Assembly: GCA_964535575.1 (NCBI GenBank)
Contig: CAZHTC010000002.1
Location: 124,001 to 188,000, forward strand
Direction: 5' to 3'
Source of the DNA: JAGPCK01 sp964535575
Lineage (GTDB): Bacteria; Bacteroidota; Bacteroidia; UKL13-3
DNA: 64,000 nucleotides
In this document: in pieces, positions 43,200 to 52,120 of the stretch
Layout of the letters: each line of letters opens with the position of its first letter
Numbering within the stretch: position 1 is the first letter of the stretch
Program-made: the position numbers and the translations under genes
The notes under the pieces: model-generated
Seen by the model: the letters and a program-made list of their open reading frames with translations, nothing else
Databases searched by the model: none
Told to the model about the DNA's origin: nothing

Positions 43200-43207
43200 T
43201 ACCTTTG
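43200..43207 (+). promoter_or_regulatory. -7 element TACCTTTG of lptD
   Basis: Exact TAnnTTTG, 11 bases before the GTG at 43219, supporting that start over the ATG at 43153. Confidence 0.45.
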
Positions 43208-43218
43208 GGTCCTCGGCT

Positions 43219-45816
43219 GTGATAAGGCGATTACTTACCCACCCCATTTTGTTGATTGTCTGCTTTTTTTGCAGTGCAACATCGGTATGGGCGCAAGCGA
43301 ATCAGGTAATTATTCAGTCTCCTGACGACTCTACAAAAAAGCAGGTGATTCAAATTCAAAAGGGTGATACTCTTGCGCTCACCAAAGCTCCGGGCTCCCT
43401 CAACGAGATGGTCAAATATACTGCCAAAGACTCTATTGAGATGGACGCCAAACGCAAACAGGTGCACCTGTATGGCGAGGCAAAAGTAGATTACGAAGAC
43501 CTTACCCTGCGGGCAGATTATATTTACATTGATTTTAATACCAACACAGTTTATGCATTCGGCAAAAAAGATACGGCCGGAAATTATATAGGAAACAGCG
43601 AGTTTACACAGGGCGGTCAAAACTATAAGGTTCGCCATATGGCCTATAATTTTAAAACCAAAAAGGGGCGACTGAGCGAACTGGTAACCAAAGAGGGGGA
43701 AAGCATTATACGCGGAAATAATGTGTACAAAGACGAAAACAATAACAGTTTCATTAAAGGTGCACAGTACACCACCTGCGATGCCGAACATCCGCATTTT
43801 TACATCAATGCCACCAAACTCAAAATTATTCCGGAGAAGCAGGTAATTACCGGCCCAGCATTTTTAGTTATTGAAGATGTACCCACACCCGGAATTATTC
43901 CGTTTGGGTTTTTCCCTATCACCAAAAAACAAAAATCGGGCGTATTGATTCCAATGTATGGAAACTCGCCCGACCGGGGATTTTTTCTAAGAGGAGGAGG
44001 ATATTATTTTGCGTTTAATGATTACCTGCATACCGAGTTGCGTGGAGATATTTACACCATGGGAAGCTGGGGCCTGTACACGCATACCGACTATAAAAAG
44101 CGATATCATTACAGCGGGAATTTAGATTTAAAATACTTTTATAATATTCTGAATGCGGGGGATGAATTAACCCAAAGCACATCGAAAGATTTTTGGATAA
44201 CATGGACACATCGCGTAGATCCCAAGGCAAGCCCTAATTCGCAGTTTTCGGCCAGTGTAAATGCCGGAACAAGTAATGCACTCCGGTTAAACTCCTACAC
44301 GCCCCAAACGTTTACCCAAAACCAGTTAATCTCCACCATTTCCTACAGCACCAGTTTTGGGAAAAACCGACTCTATAATTTAACTTCCAATCTGTCGCAT
44401 TCTCAAAACACCAGTACGCACGTGGTAGAAATGAAATTGCCCGATGTGTACTTTTCGGTAAACCGGTTGACTCCTTTTCAAAATTCAACCTTACAGCAGG
44501 GTTTTTTCAGTTCAATGGTTAAAAATCTTGGGCTACAGTACAGCGCCAGTTTCAGCAATCATATTCGCACGGTTGATAGTTTATTGTTTGACCGGAAAAC
44601 GCTCGACACCATGAATTATGGTATGGTGCATTCGTTGCCCATCAATACCTCTACTAAAATTTTCAAATACTTTTCCCTGTCACCGGCCATTACTATTACT
44701 GATTACATGTATTTGAAAACAGTAAACAAGGTTTGGGACAGCATTAATAAAAAAGAAGTGACCTTACCGGTTAGCGGTTTCCGTACGGCCTATACTTACA
44801 GTGCTTCTATTTCACTTACTACGCGGTTGTTCTCTATGCTTCAGTTTAAAAAGGGAAAAGTGAGAGCGGTGCGGCATGTGCTCACACCTACTATTCAATG
44901 GTATTATCAGCCCGATTTCAGTCAGTCGCGTTATGGAAATTATAAAACCGTACAAACCGGTGAGAACGGACAAACGCGCAAGTACTCGGTTTTTGAGCAG
45001 GGACTATTGGGTGGTCCCGGTCAGGGTAAGCAGGGAAGTATCAACTACTCGCTCATGAATAATATTGAAATGAAAGTGATGAAGGGGAAAGATACCGCAC
45101 GGCACGAAACCAAAGTGAAAATTATTGAGTCGCTCACCTTAAGCGGGAATTATAATTTTCTGGCCGATTCATTAAAATTTTCACAAATCGGGCTCTCTAC
45201 TTTTACCACGCTGTTTAAGTTTTTTCAATTGCAGTTTAATGCGGCCTTTGATCCGTATGTGTACGGGAAAGTAACCACGTCAACGGGTTCATCATACATA
45301 CAGCGGTTCAACTCATTTGAGTGGAAAACCAATGGCAGGTTAGCACGTTTAATCAGTTACCGTATTCCGTTTACCGCTACTTTAAATCCGGATATGTTTA
45401 AGAAAAACAAAAAAGGAGATGCAAAACGCGACCGGATGAAAGAACTGGGCATGAACCCGAATGATTATATAGATTTTGATATGCCCTGGAACCTGAATTT
45501 TTCGTTTACCTTCGATTATTCACGGCCATATAATGTGAGCACCTATACGCAAACGCTCAATTTTTCGGGCGATGTGGGCCTCACCAAAAACTGGAAAGTG
45601 GCATTTACATCGGGCTACGATTTCAGGAATAAAGGAATTTCAGTTACCTCTTTTGATATTCACCGCAACCTGCATTGCTGGGACTTCAGCCTTCAGTGGA
45701 TTCCTTTTGGTTACCGCACCAGTTATTTCTTTACCATAAAAGTTCGTTCAGGTGCATTGCAGGAATTAAAACTTACCCGCAGGCGCGATTGGTTTGATCA
45801 GGGCGCGGGATTGTAA
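43219..45816 (+). CDS. LptD-like outer-membrane LPS assembly protein
   Basis: About 865 residues. I prefer the GTG at 43219, which gives a normal signal peptide (VIRRLLTHPILLIVCFF to VWAQ); the ATG at 43153 precedes the -7 element TACCTTTG. An N-terminal OstA/LptA-like beta region follows (SIEMDAKRKQVHLYGEAKVDYEDLTLRA in two parts, about 60-190), then a large outer-membrane beta-barrel (about 230-865). Expected to insert lipopolysaccharide into the outer membrane with LptE. It is divergent from the amidase gene and close to MCE and YraN genes, an envelope-building neighbourhood. Confidence 0.88.
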   Translation: MIRRLLTHPILLIVCFFCSATSVWAQANQVIIQSPDDSTKKQVIQIQKGDTLALTKAPGSLNEMVKYTAKDSIEMDAKRKQVHLYGEAKVDYEDLTLRADYIYIDFNTNTVYAFGKKDTAGNYIGNSEFTQGGQNYKVRHMAYNFKTKKGRLSELVTKEGESIIRGNNVYKDENNNSFIKGAQYTTCDAEHPHFYINATKLKIIPEKQVITGPAFLVIEDVPTPGIIPFGFFPITKKQKSGVLIPMYGNSPDRGFFLRGGGYYFAFNDYLHTELRGDIYTMGSWGLYTHTDYKKRYHYSGNLDLKYFYNILNAGDELTQSTSKDFWITWTHRVDPKASPNSQFSASVNAGTSNALRLNSYTPQTFTQNQLISTISYSTSFGKNRLYNLTSNLSHSQNTSTHVVEMKLPDVYFSVNRLTPFQNSTLQQGFFSSMVKNLGLQYSASFSNHIRTVDSLLFDRKTLDTMNYGMVHSLPINTSTKIFKYFSLSPAITITDYMYLKTVNKVWDSINKKEVTLPVSGFRTAYTYSASISLTTRLFSMLQFKKGKVRAVRHVLTPTIQWYYQPDFSQSRYGNYKTVQTGENGQTRKYSVFEQGLLGGPGQGKQGSINYSLMNNIEMKVMKGKDTARHETKVKIIESLTLSGNYNFLADSLKFSQIGLSTFTTLFKFFQLQFNAAFDPYVYGKVTTSTGSSYIQRFNSFEWKTNGRLARLISYRIPFTATLNPDMFKKNKKGDAKRDRMKELGMNPNDYIDFDMPWNLNFSFTFDYSRPYNVSTYTQTLNFSGDVGLTKNWKVAFTSGYDFRNKGISVTSFDIHRNLHCWDFSLQWIPFGYRTSYFFTIKVRSGALQELKLTRRRDWFDQGAGL

Positions 45817-45851
45817 TTCCCTTCACGAATCAGGTTTTAATCACGGGGTGC

Positions 45852-46226
45852 TTATTCAGCAAAAAACGGATAGAAAGCATCTTCGATATGCGTTATCCGC
45901 GTTTCGTTTCCGTTAAGAATTACTGAAATCACATCAAAACGCATTTCACCTTTGTGTCCGGCTTTTTCAAGGTAAACTTCGGCAGCACGTGCAAGTTTTT
46001 TTTGCTTAAGCGGAGTTACGGCCATTTCGGGTTCACCAAAAGCAGAGGTACTGCGTGTTTTTACTTCAGCAATCACCAGAGTTTGGTTATGTAAGGCAAT
46101 AATGTCTATCTCCTCATGTACATTTCGCCAGTTGCGTTCGGCAATTACATATCCTTTTTTTAACAGGAAATCTGCGGCAAGCTGTTCGCCCTTTTCACCC
46201 AATGCAAGGTGATTTGCCTTTTTCAT
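45852..46226 (-). CDS. YraN family protein (UPF0102)
   Basis: 124 residues of the YraN/UPF0102 family, which has a PD-(D/E)XK nuclease-like fold. Visible: NHLALGEKGEQLAADFLLKKGY, NWRNVHEEIDIIALHNQTLVIAEVKTRS (Asp and the ExK pair of the fold) and a terminal RITHIEDAFY. No proven role, but the nuclease core appears intact. It lies 11 bases after the end of the large T9SS gene on the same strand and converges on lptD with a 35-base gap. Confidence 0.92.
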   Translation of the reverse strand: MKKANHLALGEKGEQLAADFLLKKGYVIAERNWRNVHEEIDIIALHNQTLVIAEVKTRSTSAFGEPEMAVTPLKQKKLARAAEVYLEKAGHKGEMRFDVISVILNGNETRITHIEDAFYPFFAE

Positions 46227-46237
46227 TAAGGGGGTAG

Positions 46238-49200
46238 TTAGTGCTGTACGCTTACAATCGTGTGGTGCACCGGTACTCCGTTCTTCTTCAATGTTACCAC
46301 ATATAAACCCGACTGCAATTTGGATAAATCAATTTTAGCCGCGTGTTGAAGCTGAGTGGTGAGCACCATACTTCCCATCATGTTTCCTATTTCTACCTGT
46401 AACATTTCCGGTTCTTTCGATTCAACGATCAATAATCCGTTTTGAACGGGATTAGGATAAACCTTAAATACATCGGAAGCGAAAACAGGAGCAACTGAAA
46501 CCGGAGCTACTTTAACAAAGGAAGTGGCCGCGCCCACACAACCGTTGGCATCTGTCCCAACAGCCACGTAAGTGGTTGTTACCACAGGTGAGGCATTAAC
46601 TGTAGTGCCTGTGGTGGTGTTTAATCCGGCAGGTGGGGTCCAGGTATATGTAACAGCTCCGTTGGCTGTGAGCTGAACCGATTCCCCAACCAAAATAAAA
46701 CTATTATTGGGATTGATGCTGATGTTTGGACTTGGATGAACCGTAATCTGCACAAGTCCGGTATCCATACATCCGTTATTGTCTGTTCCGGTTACAGTAT
46801 AGGAGGTGTTGGCGGATGGTTTTGCATACACCACAGCCGAAGAAGTATTGCTTAATCCGGTTGAAGGACTCCATGTATACGAAACAATATTAGTTCCGCT
46901 GGCTGTGAGTTGAACGCTGTCGCCAATGCAAATTCCCGCTGAAACAGAACTGGCCGAAACATTGGGATTGGCATATACGGTAATCAGGTTGGTGAAAGTT
47001 TGTGTATTGGGACCAACTCCATTTGTGGCAGTTAGCGTAACACTGTAGGTCCCGGCTGCATTAAACTGCACAGAGGGCGATTGGGTGCTGTCGTTGGTCG
47101 AACTAACAAAAGTTACTGTTGCGGGGTTAAAACTCCAGCTCCATTTAGAAGGATAGTTGGTAGATTGTTCGGTGAAATTAATGGTACTGCCTTCACAAAT
47201 GGTACTGTCGCTTGCCGAGAAACGAATAACCGGAATGCTGGTTGGGTTGGTATATAAATCAGATTCCCATAAACCACGGCCATAAGTAGCGGCACGAATA
47301 CGGCTGTTTAAATGATTCAGGTTATCGTACCAAATTTCCAATTCGGTAATTTCTGAAGTAGCAGGAAGTCCCTGTTTAAATGCAACCCAGTTACTCATAC
47401 TCGAGTCGCGGTAAAATACGCCTAAGTCGCTGCCTACATACAACGCTTCAGTTCCTTTTACATCAATGGTAATGCAATTCATCGCCACATTCGGAAGGGT
47501 GCCCGAAATGTTTGTCCATGACTGACCTCTGTTAAGTGAACGGTAAACTTTATTATTAATCGTCATATAAACCACACTGTCTTTTGTGGGATGTGTTTCA
47601 ATATCGGTAGCCGTTGCAGCTACCGGAAGGGTAGAGGTGAGATCAATCCACGAAGGGGTGGTGGCAAGTGCACTGTCTGTTCTGAAAAGTTTGTTGTCTT
47701 CGCGCACCACATACAGCACGTTCACATTAGTGCGCGATTGTTCAAGCACCTTAATATTTTTTGAATTGCTGGCCCCAAGATTATCCGAAATTTTAGTGAA
47801 TGACGGTGTTCCTGCTTTTGCATTTGTGGTGCGCCATACATTTTTATATCCTATAAACATGATATTGGAGTTGGAGCGGTGCAAAATAAATGGGGTAACC
47901 CATGCTCCGTCTTCAGTAATGCCATTTACTCCTTTTCCTGCAAAACTTCCAAATGAAGAACCTTTATTGGAAGAGCGATCAATTTCACCGTAGTATAATT
48001 CTCCCCACATATAGTTGTCATTGGTAGGGTCTATAACACATTCCATCCCGTCACCACCAATTTCAGTAGCCCATGCATTGGTATTAAAAACAGCGGTTCC
48101 GTTATCCTGAAATCCGGCAATCACCAAATTTTTTGTCAGTTTGCTTTGGCCTATTTTATATATCTGCCCAATGGCAAGTCCGCTGCTTATGTCGGTCCAA
48201 GTAGAGCCTCCATTGGCAGTGTAGTAAATACCTCCGTCATTTCCTGCGTACAGTCTGTTAGTTGCTTTTGCAATAGTCATGCAATGCTGGTCAGCATGAA
48301 TGTCGGGAGCATTTGTTCCCACCCAATGTGCATTAATACTCCAGTTTTGTCCTCCGTCAGTTGATTTAAAGATATTCACTCCGCCCACATAAATTACATT
48401 TTCATTGGCTGTATCTACGGCCATGCACAGGTCGTACCATGCCTGTCCTTTGGTTGTATCGCTTCCGGTATCCGAGTAATCCATAATATTGGGTGAATTG
48501 GAGCGAAGGTTAAAAGTAAGTCCGCTGTCTGAAGACATATAACAACCGCGGAAGGTACGCTGGTTGGTAGCTATCACATATACTTTGTTTTTATTGGCAG
48601 GTGTTACCCCGATTACCATGCGTACACTACCCGATGGAATACCGGAACTGATAATGGACCATGTTTCGCCTCCGTTGGCCGAGCGGTAAAAAAATCCGGA
48701 AGCTGTGGCAAACATAATAGTGGTATCTCCCGGTCTGTAATGAATATCTTTAAAGTTGCTTACCGTGGATTTCCGGGTCCAGTTGGCACCGCCATTATAC
48801 GATTTGTAAACACCACCGCTTGTTGCAGCAAAAATCACATTGGGAGTTACAGGGTTTTGTACCATTGCGCCTACCGTGAGGCCGGCACTCATCCCGGTAC
48901 TTGATGTTGTCCAGCTATTGCCTCCATCTGTGCTTTTCATTACACCTGCCCCATTTGCATCCGAAGCATCCCGGTCACCGGTACCAATCCACATATTCGA
49001 TGGGTTGCTCTGGTCAATAAGAATAGATGAAACTCCCAGAGTTGGTAACATATCCGTATTGCTTGTCCAGTTGGTGCCGTGGTTGGTTGTTTTCCATAAT
49101 CCTCCCGCGGGGGCACCGATAAAAATAATGTTTCCATTGGTGGGATGAACAGCAATGGCAGCGACACGACCTAATCCATTGGGCTGTCCTGTTCCATTGG

Positions 49201-49594
49201 TTGGCAACGGTCTTGGTCCAAGTTCCTGCCAGTTTCCGGTTACCGAGGCGGTTGAATACATACTGTTCCAACTGCCAAAATAATTCAGGTACTCATTCAG
49301 GTTATGTTCGGGAGCCGGACGTGTTCCGTCAGGATTTACACGGGTACTCATATAATATTCCCAACGCTTAAATGGTTTATAGCTTCCCACCTTGCTGTGG
49401 TTGCGATTGGTCCAGTATTTTTCAAATGCACGCTGAACGTCAAAAAAATTCACGTCCCGATTGGCCATCATATCAATATAATACGGGTAGTTAAAGGTAT
49501 CGTCAACCGAAGTAGTAAAACCAGTTTGTTGTGCAAACAGGGAAGCGGTAAAGGCCAGTTGGCCGAAAAGAATTATAAGTAAATATTTTTTCAT
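46238..49594 (-). CDS. large T9SS-exported protein with sortilin/BNR repeats and PKD-like domains
   Basis: 1118 residues: signal peptide (about 1-22), a propeller region with at least seven BNR/Asp-box motifs such as KSTDGGNSW, KSYNGGANW, RSANGGETW, KSTDGGQNW, YTANGGSTW and RSLNRGQSW (about 170-760), a PKD-like domain (about 790-880), two Ig/PKD-like modules beginning GICIGDSVQLTASG and FILVGESVQLTANG, and a type A T9SS sorting domain (FKVYPNPVQN to IVSVQH). The propeller resembles VPS10/sortilin or sialidase-like glycan-binding folds; I see no sialidase catalytic arginines that I can assign. Surface adhesin or glycan-binding protein is the best guess. Confidence 0.85.
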   Translation of the reverse strand: MKKYLLIILFGQLAFTASLFAQQTGFTTSVDDTFNYPYYIDMMANRDVNFFDVQRAFEKYWTNRNHSKVGSYKPFKRWEYYMSTRVNPDGTRPAPEHNLNEYLNYFGSWNSMYSTASVTGNWQELGPRPLPTNGTGQPNGLGRVAAIAVHPTNGNIIFIGAPAGGLWKTTNHGTNWTSNTDMLPTLGVSSILIDQSNPSNMWIGTGDRDASDANGAGVMKSTDGGNSWTTSSTGMSAGLTVGAMVQNPVTPNVIFAATSGGVYKSYNGGANWTRKSTVSNFKDIHYRPGDTTIMFATASGFFYRSANGGETWSIISSGIPSGSVRMVIGVTPANKNKVYVIATNQRTFRGCYMSSDSGLTFNLRSNSPNIMDYSDTGSDTTKGQAWYDLCMAVDTANENVIYVGGVNIFKSTDGGQNWSINAHWVGTNAPDIHADQHCMTIAKATNRLYAGNDGGIYYTANGGSTWTDISSGLAIGQIYKIGQSKLTKNLVIAGFQDNGTAVFNTNAWATEIGGDGMECVIDPTNDNYMWGELYYGEIDRSSNKGSSFGSFAGKGVNGITEDGAWVTPFILHRSNSNIMFIGYKNVWRTTNAKAGTPSFTKISDNLGASNSKNIKVLEQSRTNVNVLYVVREDNKLFRTDSALATTPSWIDLTSTLPVAATATDIETHPTKDSVVYMTINNKVYRSLNRGQSWTNISGTLPNVAMNCITIDVKGTEALYVGSDLGVFYRDSSMSNWVAFKQGLPATSEITELEIWYDNLNHLNSRIRAATYGRGLWESDLYTNPTSIPVIRFSASDSTICEGSTINFTEQSTNYPSKWSWSFNPATVTFVSSTNDSTQSPSVQFNAAGTYSVTLTATNGVGPNTQTFTNLITVYANPNVSASSVSAGICIGDSVQLTASGTNIVSYTWSPSTGLSNTSSAVVYAKPSANTSYTVTGTDNNGCMDTGLVQITVHPSPNISINPNNSFILVGESVQLTANGAVTYTWTPPAGLNTTTGTTVNASPVVTTTYVAVGTDANGCVGAATSFVKVAPVSVAPVFASDVFKVYPNPVQNGLLIVESKEPEMLQVEIGNMMGSMVLTTQLQHAAKIDLSKLQSGLYVVTLKKNGVPVHHTIVSVQH

Positions 49595-49631
49595 GATATA
49601 CTGTGAATAAAGTAATCAAAGATAATTGAAA

Positions 49632-51026
49632 TCAATCGAGTTTACCACTCAATACTTTATCCAGAAAAGGAATGGTAAGGCTGTAGGGATGTCCTTTATA
49701 AATGACTTTTCCTTTGGGATTAATAATGTATGTGACAGGGAAATCCCAAAGTTGAAAAGCTTTTTCAAAATCGTTATTTACCGGAATGTATTGATTGCCT
49801 GTAAGTGTATCGGTGGCCTGAAGGGTCATCCATTTTTTTGAATCTGTTCCCAGAGCTATATGTGCCAGATAAATCCATTGTTTGTCTTTGTTAAAAAAAC
49901 CTACAATCCGCTCCAGGGTATCGCATAAACTTAAGGAGGCAGCATTTGAAGGCGACCACGTGTTCAACAGGATATATTTTGGCGGAAATGCTTTTGAAGG
50001 AAATTTAAGCCCTTTTTTATCCATCAGCCAGATATTGGGGATATCGTTTTTAAGAAGCGGATGCTGGTACCCGTCATTGATGCGTTTCACCAGATTTAAT
50101 TGTGGATGATTGGGGTTATTTGTTATAAACTCATCAAGCTCGTGTTTTATAATGGCTGTTGAAGCCGAATCTTTGTAGGATGGATCACGGTTTGTGTACA
50201 AAAGCTGAAGCATAATTTCAGCATATATATGTTTAGGCAGATTGCTTTTAGCAGCCGATACCATTTTATATACATCTGAGAATATCGGATCAGGCATTGA
50301 CCCGTCTTTAATCCGTTCCTTCATTACCGAATCGTACACGGACGTCAGAAAATAATTGCTCACGTAGTTGGCATAAAGTAAAAAACCGCAATACTTCTCC
50401 TGTGGCGGAAGGTACTTTTTCAGTAAAGGATCCTTTCCACTACTGAATAGAATTTTGCCAGTTGCCGAGTCAATCAGGCGCTCCTTTAGTTTTACGGTTT
50501 CCAAATCGGTTATCAGTTGGGTGTATTCATCCGTTCCTATTCCCGGAATGGATTTCACACCGGAAGCAAACTTCCGAAGCTCCTTTTCATAGTTCAACGG
50601 GGTAATACCTGATTCTGTTCGTTTAGAAAGAGCGCTTATTTTTTCAAAAGCTTTGCACCTTACACATAACCCGTCAATCGTCCATTCATTTCCTTTTTTT
50701 AAAGGGTCGAAAATGGCAGTGAGTTTACTGTCGTTAAACAGAAAAAAATTATACCGGTAATACGTTTTTCTATACTCCAGAACCAGCAAACATTGTGACG
50801 GGAATGCCAGTTGCCCGCGGAAATAGATTTTTCCGGCTGAATCTGCCTTTAGTTCTTGAACGGTAGTATTGAGTGTAGTAAAAAGAGTAATTCTTCCGGT
50901 TGCCGGTGGGATTAATTTTACCGTAATATCAAACGTAAAAGCAAAAGAGAATACGCTTGTAAAAAGAAAGCAAAGCGTTAAAAATAAATTACGGATGCTT
51001 TTTTTATTTTGATTTAAGCAAATCAC
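49632..51026 (-). CDS. exported thioredoxin-like protein lacking the CxxC motif
   Basis: 464 residues from a GTG start at 51026 that overlaps mscL by 23 bases. Signal peptide (about 12-30), an N-terminal beta-rich region resembling the DUF4369-type domain of Bacteroidota thioredoxins (about 32-115), a helical middle part, and a C-terminal TlpA/AhpC-like fold (about 318-464). Where active members have FWASWCxPC, this protein reads LNTWSPSNAASLSLC, so both redox cysteines are lost, while the later cis-Pro region (FPVTYIINPKGKVIYKGHP) is kept. Probably a non-catalytic binding protein in the periplasm. Confidence 0.75.
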   Translation of the reverse strand: MICLNQNKKSIRNLFLTLCFLFTSVFSFAFTFDITVKLIPPATGRITLFTTLNTTVQELKADSAGKIYFRGQLAFPSQCLLVLEYRKTYYRYNFFLFNDSKLTAIFDPLKKGNEWTIDGLCVRCKAFEKISALSKRTESGITPLNYEKELRKFASGVKSIPGIGTDEYTQLITDLETVKLKERLIDSATGKILFSSGKDPLLKKYLPPQEKYCGFLLYANYVSNYFLTSVYDSVMKERIKDGSMPDPIFSDVYKMVSAAKSNLPKHIYAEIMLQLLYTNRDPSYKDSASTAIIKHELDEFITNNPNHPQLNLVKRINDGYQHPLLKNDIPNIWLMDKKGLKFPSKAFPPKYILLNTWSPSNAASLSLCDTLERIVGFFNKDKQWIYLAHIALGTDSKKWMTLQATDTLTGNQYIPVNNDFEKAFQLWDFPVTYIINPKGKVIYKGHPYSLTIPFLDKVLSGKLD

Positions 51027-51387
51027 GAATTTCGGTGAGTAATTGTTCTTCCTTACTGGGAGCAGGGGGTGCCGGTGTGGCGGCAGCTTCTTCTTTGCGT
51101 TTAAGGTTATTCATACCTTTTATTATCAAAAACATCACAAATGCAATGATGATAAAATCAATGGTAGCTCCTATAAACAAGCCGTATTTTAGCTCGGCAT
51201 CACCTACTTTAATAGCTAACGAAGCAAAATTTACTCCCTGAAGTAAAATGCCTACCAGCGGCATCAATAAATTATCTACCAGCGAGCTGACTATTTTACC
51301 AAAGGCTCCACCGATAATAACACCGATGGCCAAATCCATAACGTTGCCCTTCATGGCAAATTCTTTAAACTCTTTTATCATACTCAT
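51004..51387 (-). CDS. mscL: large-conductance mechanosensitive channel
   Basis: 127 residues with the MscL N-terminus MSMIKEFKEFAMKGNVMDLA, two transmembrane helices (about 17-45 and 68-92) separated by a periplasmic loop, and a C-terminal amphipathic helix (EEQLLTEIRDLL). Pentameric inner-membrane channel that opens on hypo-osmotic shock. The start at 51387 aligns with the E. coli start. Divergent from mraZ, 262 bases away. Confidence 0.96.
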   Translation of the reverse strand: MSMIKEFKEFAMKGNVMDLAIGVIIGGAFGKIVSSLVDNLLMPLVGILLQGVNFASLAIKVGDAELKYGLFIGATIDFIIIAFVMFLIIKGMNNLKRKEEAAATPAPPAPSKEEQLLTEIRDLLKSK

Positions 51388-51572
51388 AAGTCCAATTTAT
51401 TTAGGGAAACAAATTTAAGAGTGCCCGCGACAATTCCAATTTTGTGAGCACAGCACCACTTTTCGTTCATTTAAGCTGCTTAAAACTGGTTTTTATGGGA
51501 ATTTCCCCCACTTTTTTATCGTGTTGATTTTCAATGCAAATAGTTATTTAAAACCCATGTTTTGCACAATAT

Positions 51573-51581
51573 TTATCCACA
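51573..51581 (+). promoter_or_regulatory. DnaA-box 9-mer upstream of mraZ
   Basis: TTATCCACA, a perfect match to the DnaA-box consensus TTATNCACA, next to the MraZ repeats. A given exact 9-mer is expected about 0.5 times in this window by chance, so its meaning rests on position. Confidence 0.4.
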
Positions 51582-51610
51582 AAGTGGAGTTATGTGGTTT
51601 AAAGTGGAGA
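51581..51610 (+). promoter_or_regulatory. MraZ operator: three GTGG repeats at 10-bp spacing
   Basis: AAAGTGGAGT, TATGTGGTTT and AAAGTGGAGA are consecutive 10-base units, with GTGG at 51584, 51594 and 51604. MraZ is known to bind tandem G-rich repeats at 10-bp pitch (AAAGTGK-N3 in Mycoplasma) upstream of its own gene. The array lies 40-66 bases before the mraZ ATG. Confidence 0.75.
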
Positions 51611-51649
51611 AAAGTTCCATAATTTTACCCATCAAAATAACTGCAAAAA

Positions 51650-52120
51650 ATGTCCATGTTTCTCGGTGAGTTTGAGTGCAAACTGGATGCGAAGGGTCGC
51701 ATAATCCTTCCGTCTGTATTGCGGAAACAGCTTCCGCAGGAAGCCGCAGAACGGTTGGTGGTGAACCGCGGGTTTGAAAAGTGCCTGGTGATTTATCCAA
51801 AAAATGAATGGGATTTAATTACGGCTGAACTGGCTAAACAGAATTCGTACAATGCCCGAACCCGGGAGTTCATCAGATATTTTACCAGAGGAGCCACGGA
51901 ACTGGTAATGGATAATGCGGGGCGCATTTTGGTGCCCAAACCTTTGCAGGAATATGCTGCACTTAAAACAGAAATTATTCTTTCTTCTCAACTCAATAAG
52001 ATTGAAATCTGGTCTAAAGAGTCGTACGACAGATTGCTGAGTAACGAGCCTGAGGATTTTGCCCGACTGGCCGAAGAAGTAATGGGCAATAAAGACAAAG
52101 ACAGGAGGCCGAATGATTGA
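51650..52120 (+). CDS. mraZ: transcriptional regulator MraZ
   Basis: 156 residues with two SpoVT/AbrB-like MraZ halves: FLGEFECKLDAKGRIILPSVLR (first, about 4-50) and FTRGATELVMDNAGRILVPKPL (second, about 84-125), each with the DxxGRxxxP signature. Ring-forming DNA-binding protein that represses the dcw cluster. First gene of the cluster; its end overlaps rsmH by eight bases. Confidence 0.96.
   Translation: MSMFLGEFECKLDAKGRIILPSVLRKQLPQEAAERLVVNRGFEKCLVIYPKNEWDLITAELAKQNSYNARTREFIRYFTRGATELVMDNAGRILVPKPLQEYAALKTEIILSSQLNKIEIWSKESYDRLLSNEPEDFARLAEEVMGNKDKDRRPND

Noticed and set aside
43231..43797. 188-residue antisense ORF within lptD
   Set aside because: It lies wholly inside a well-supported gene and has no recognisable domain.
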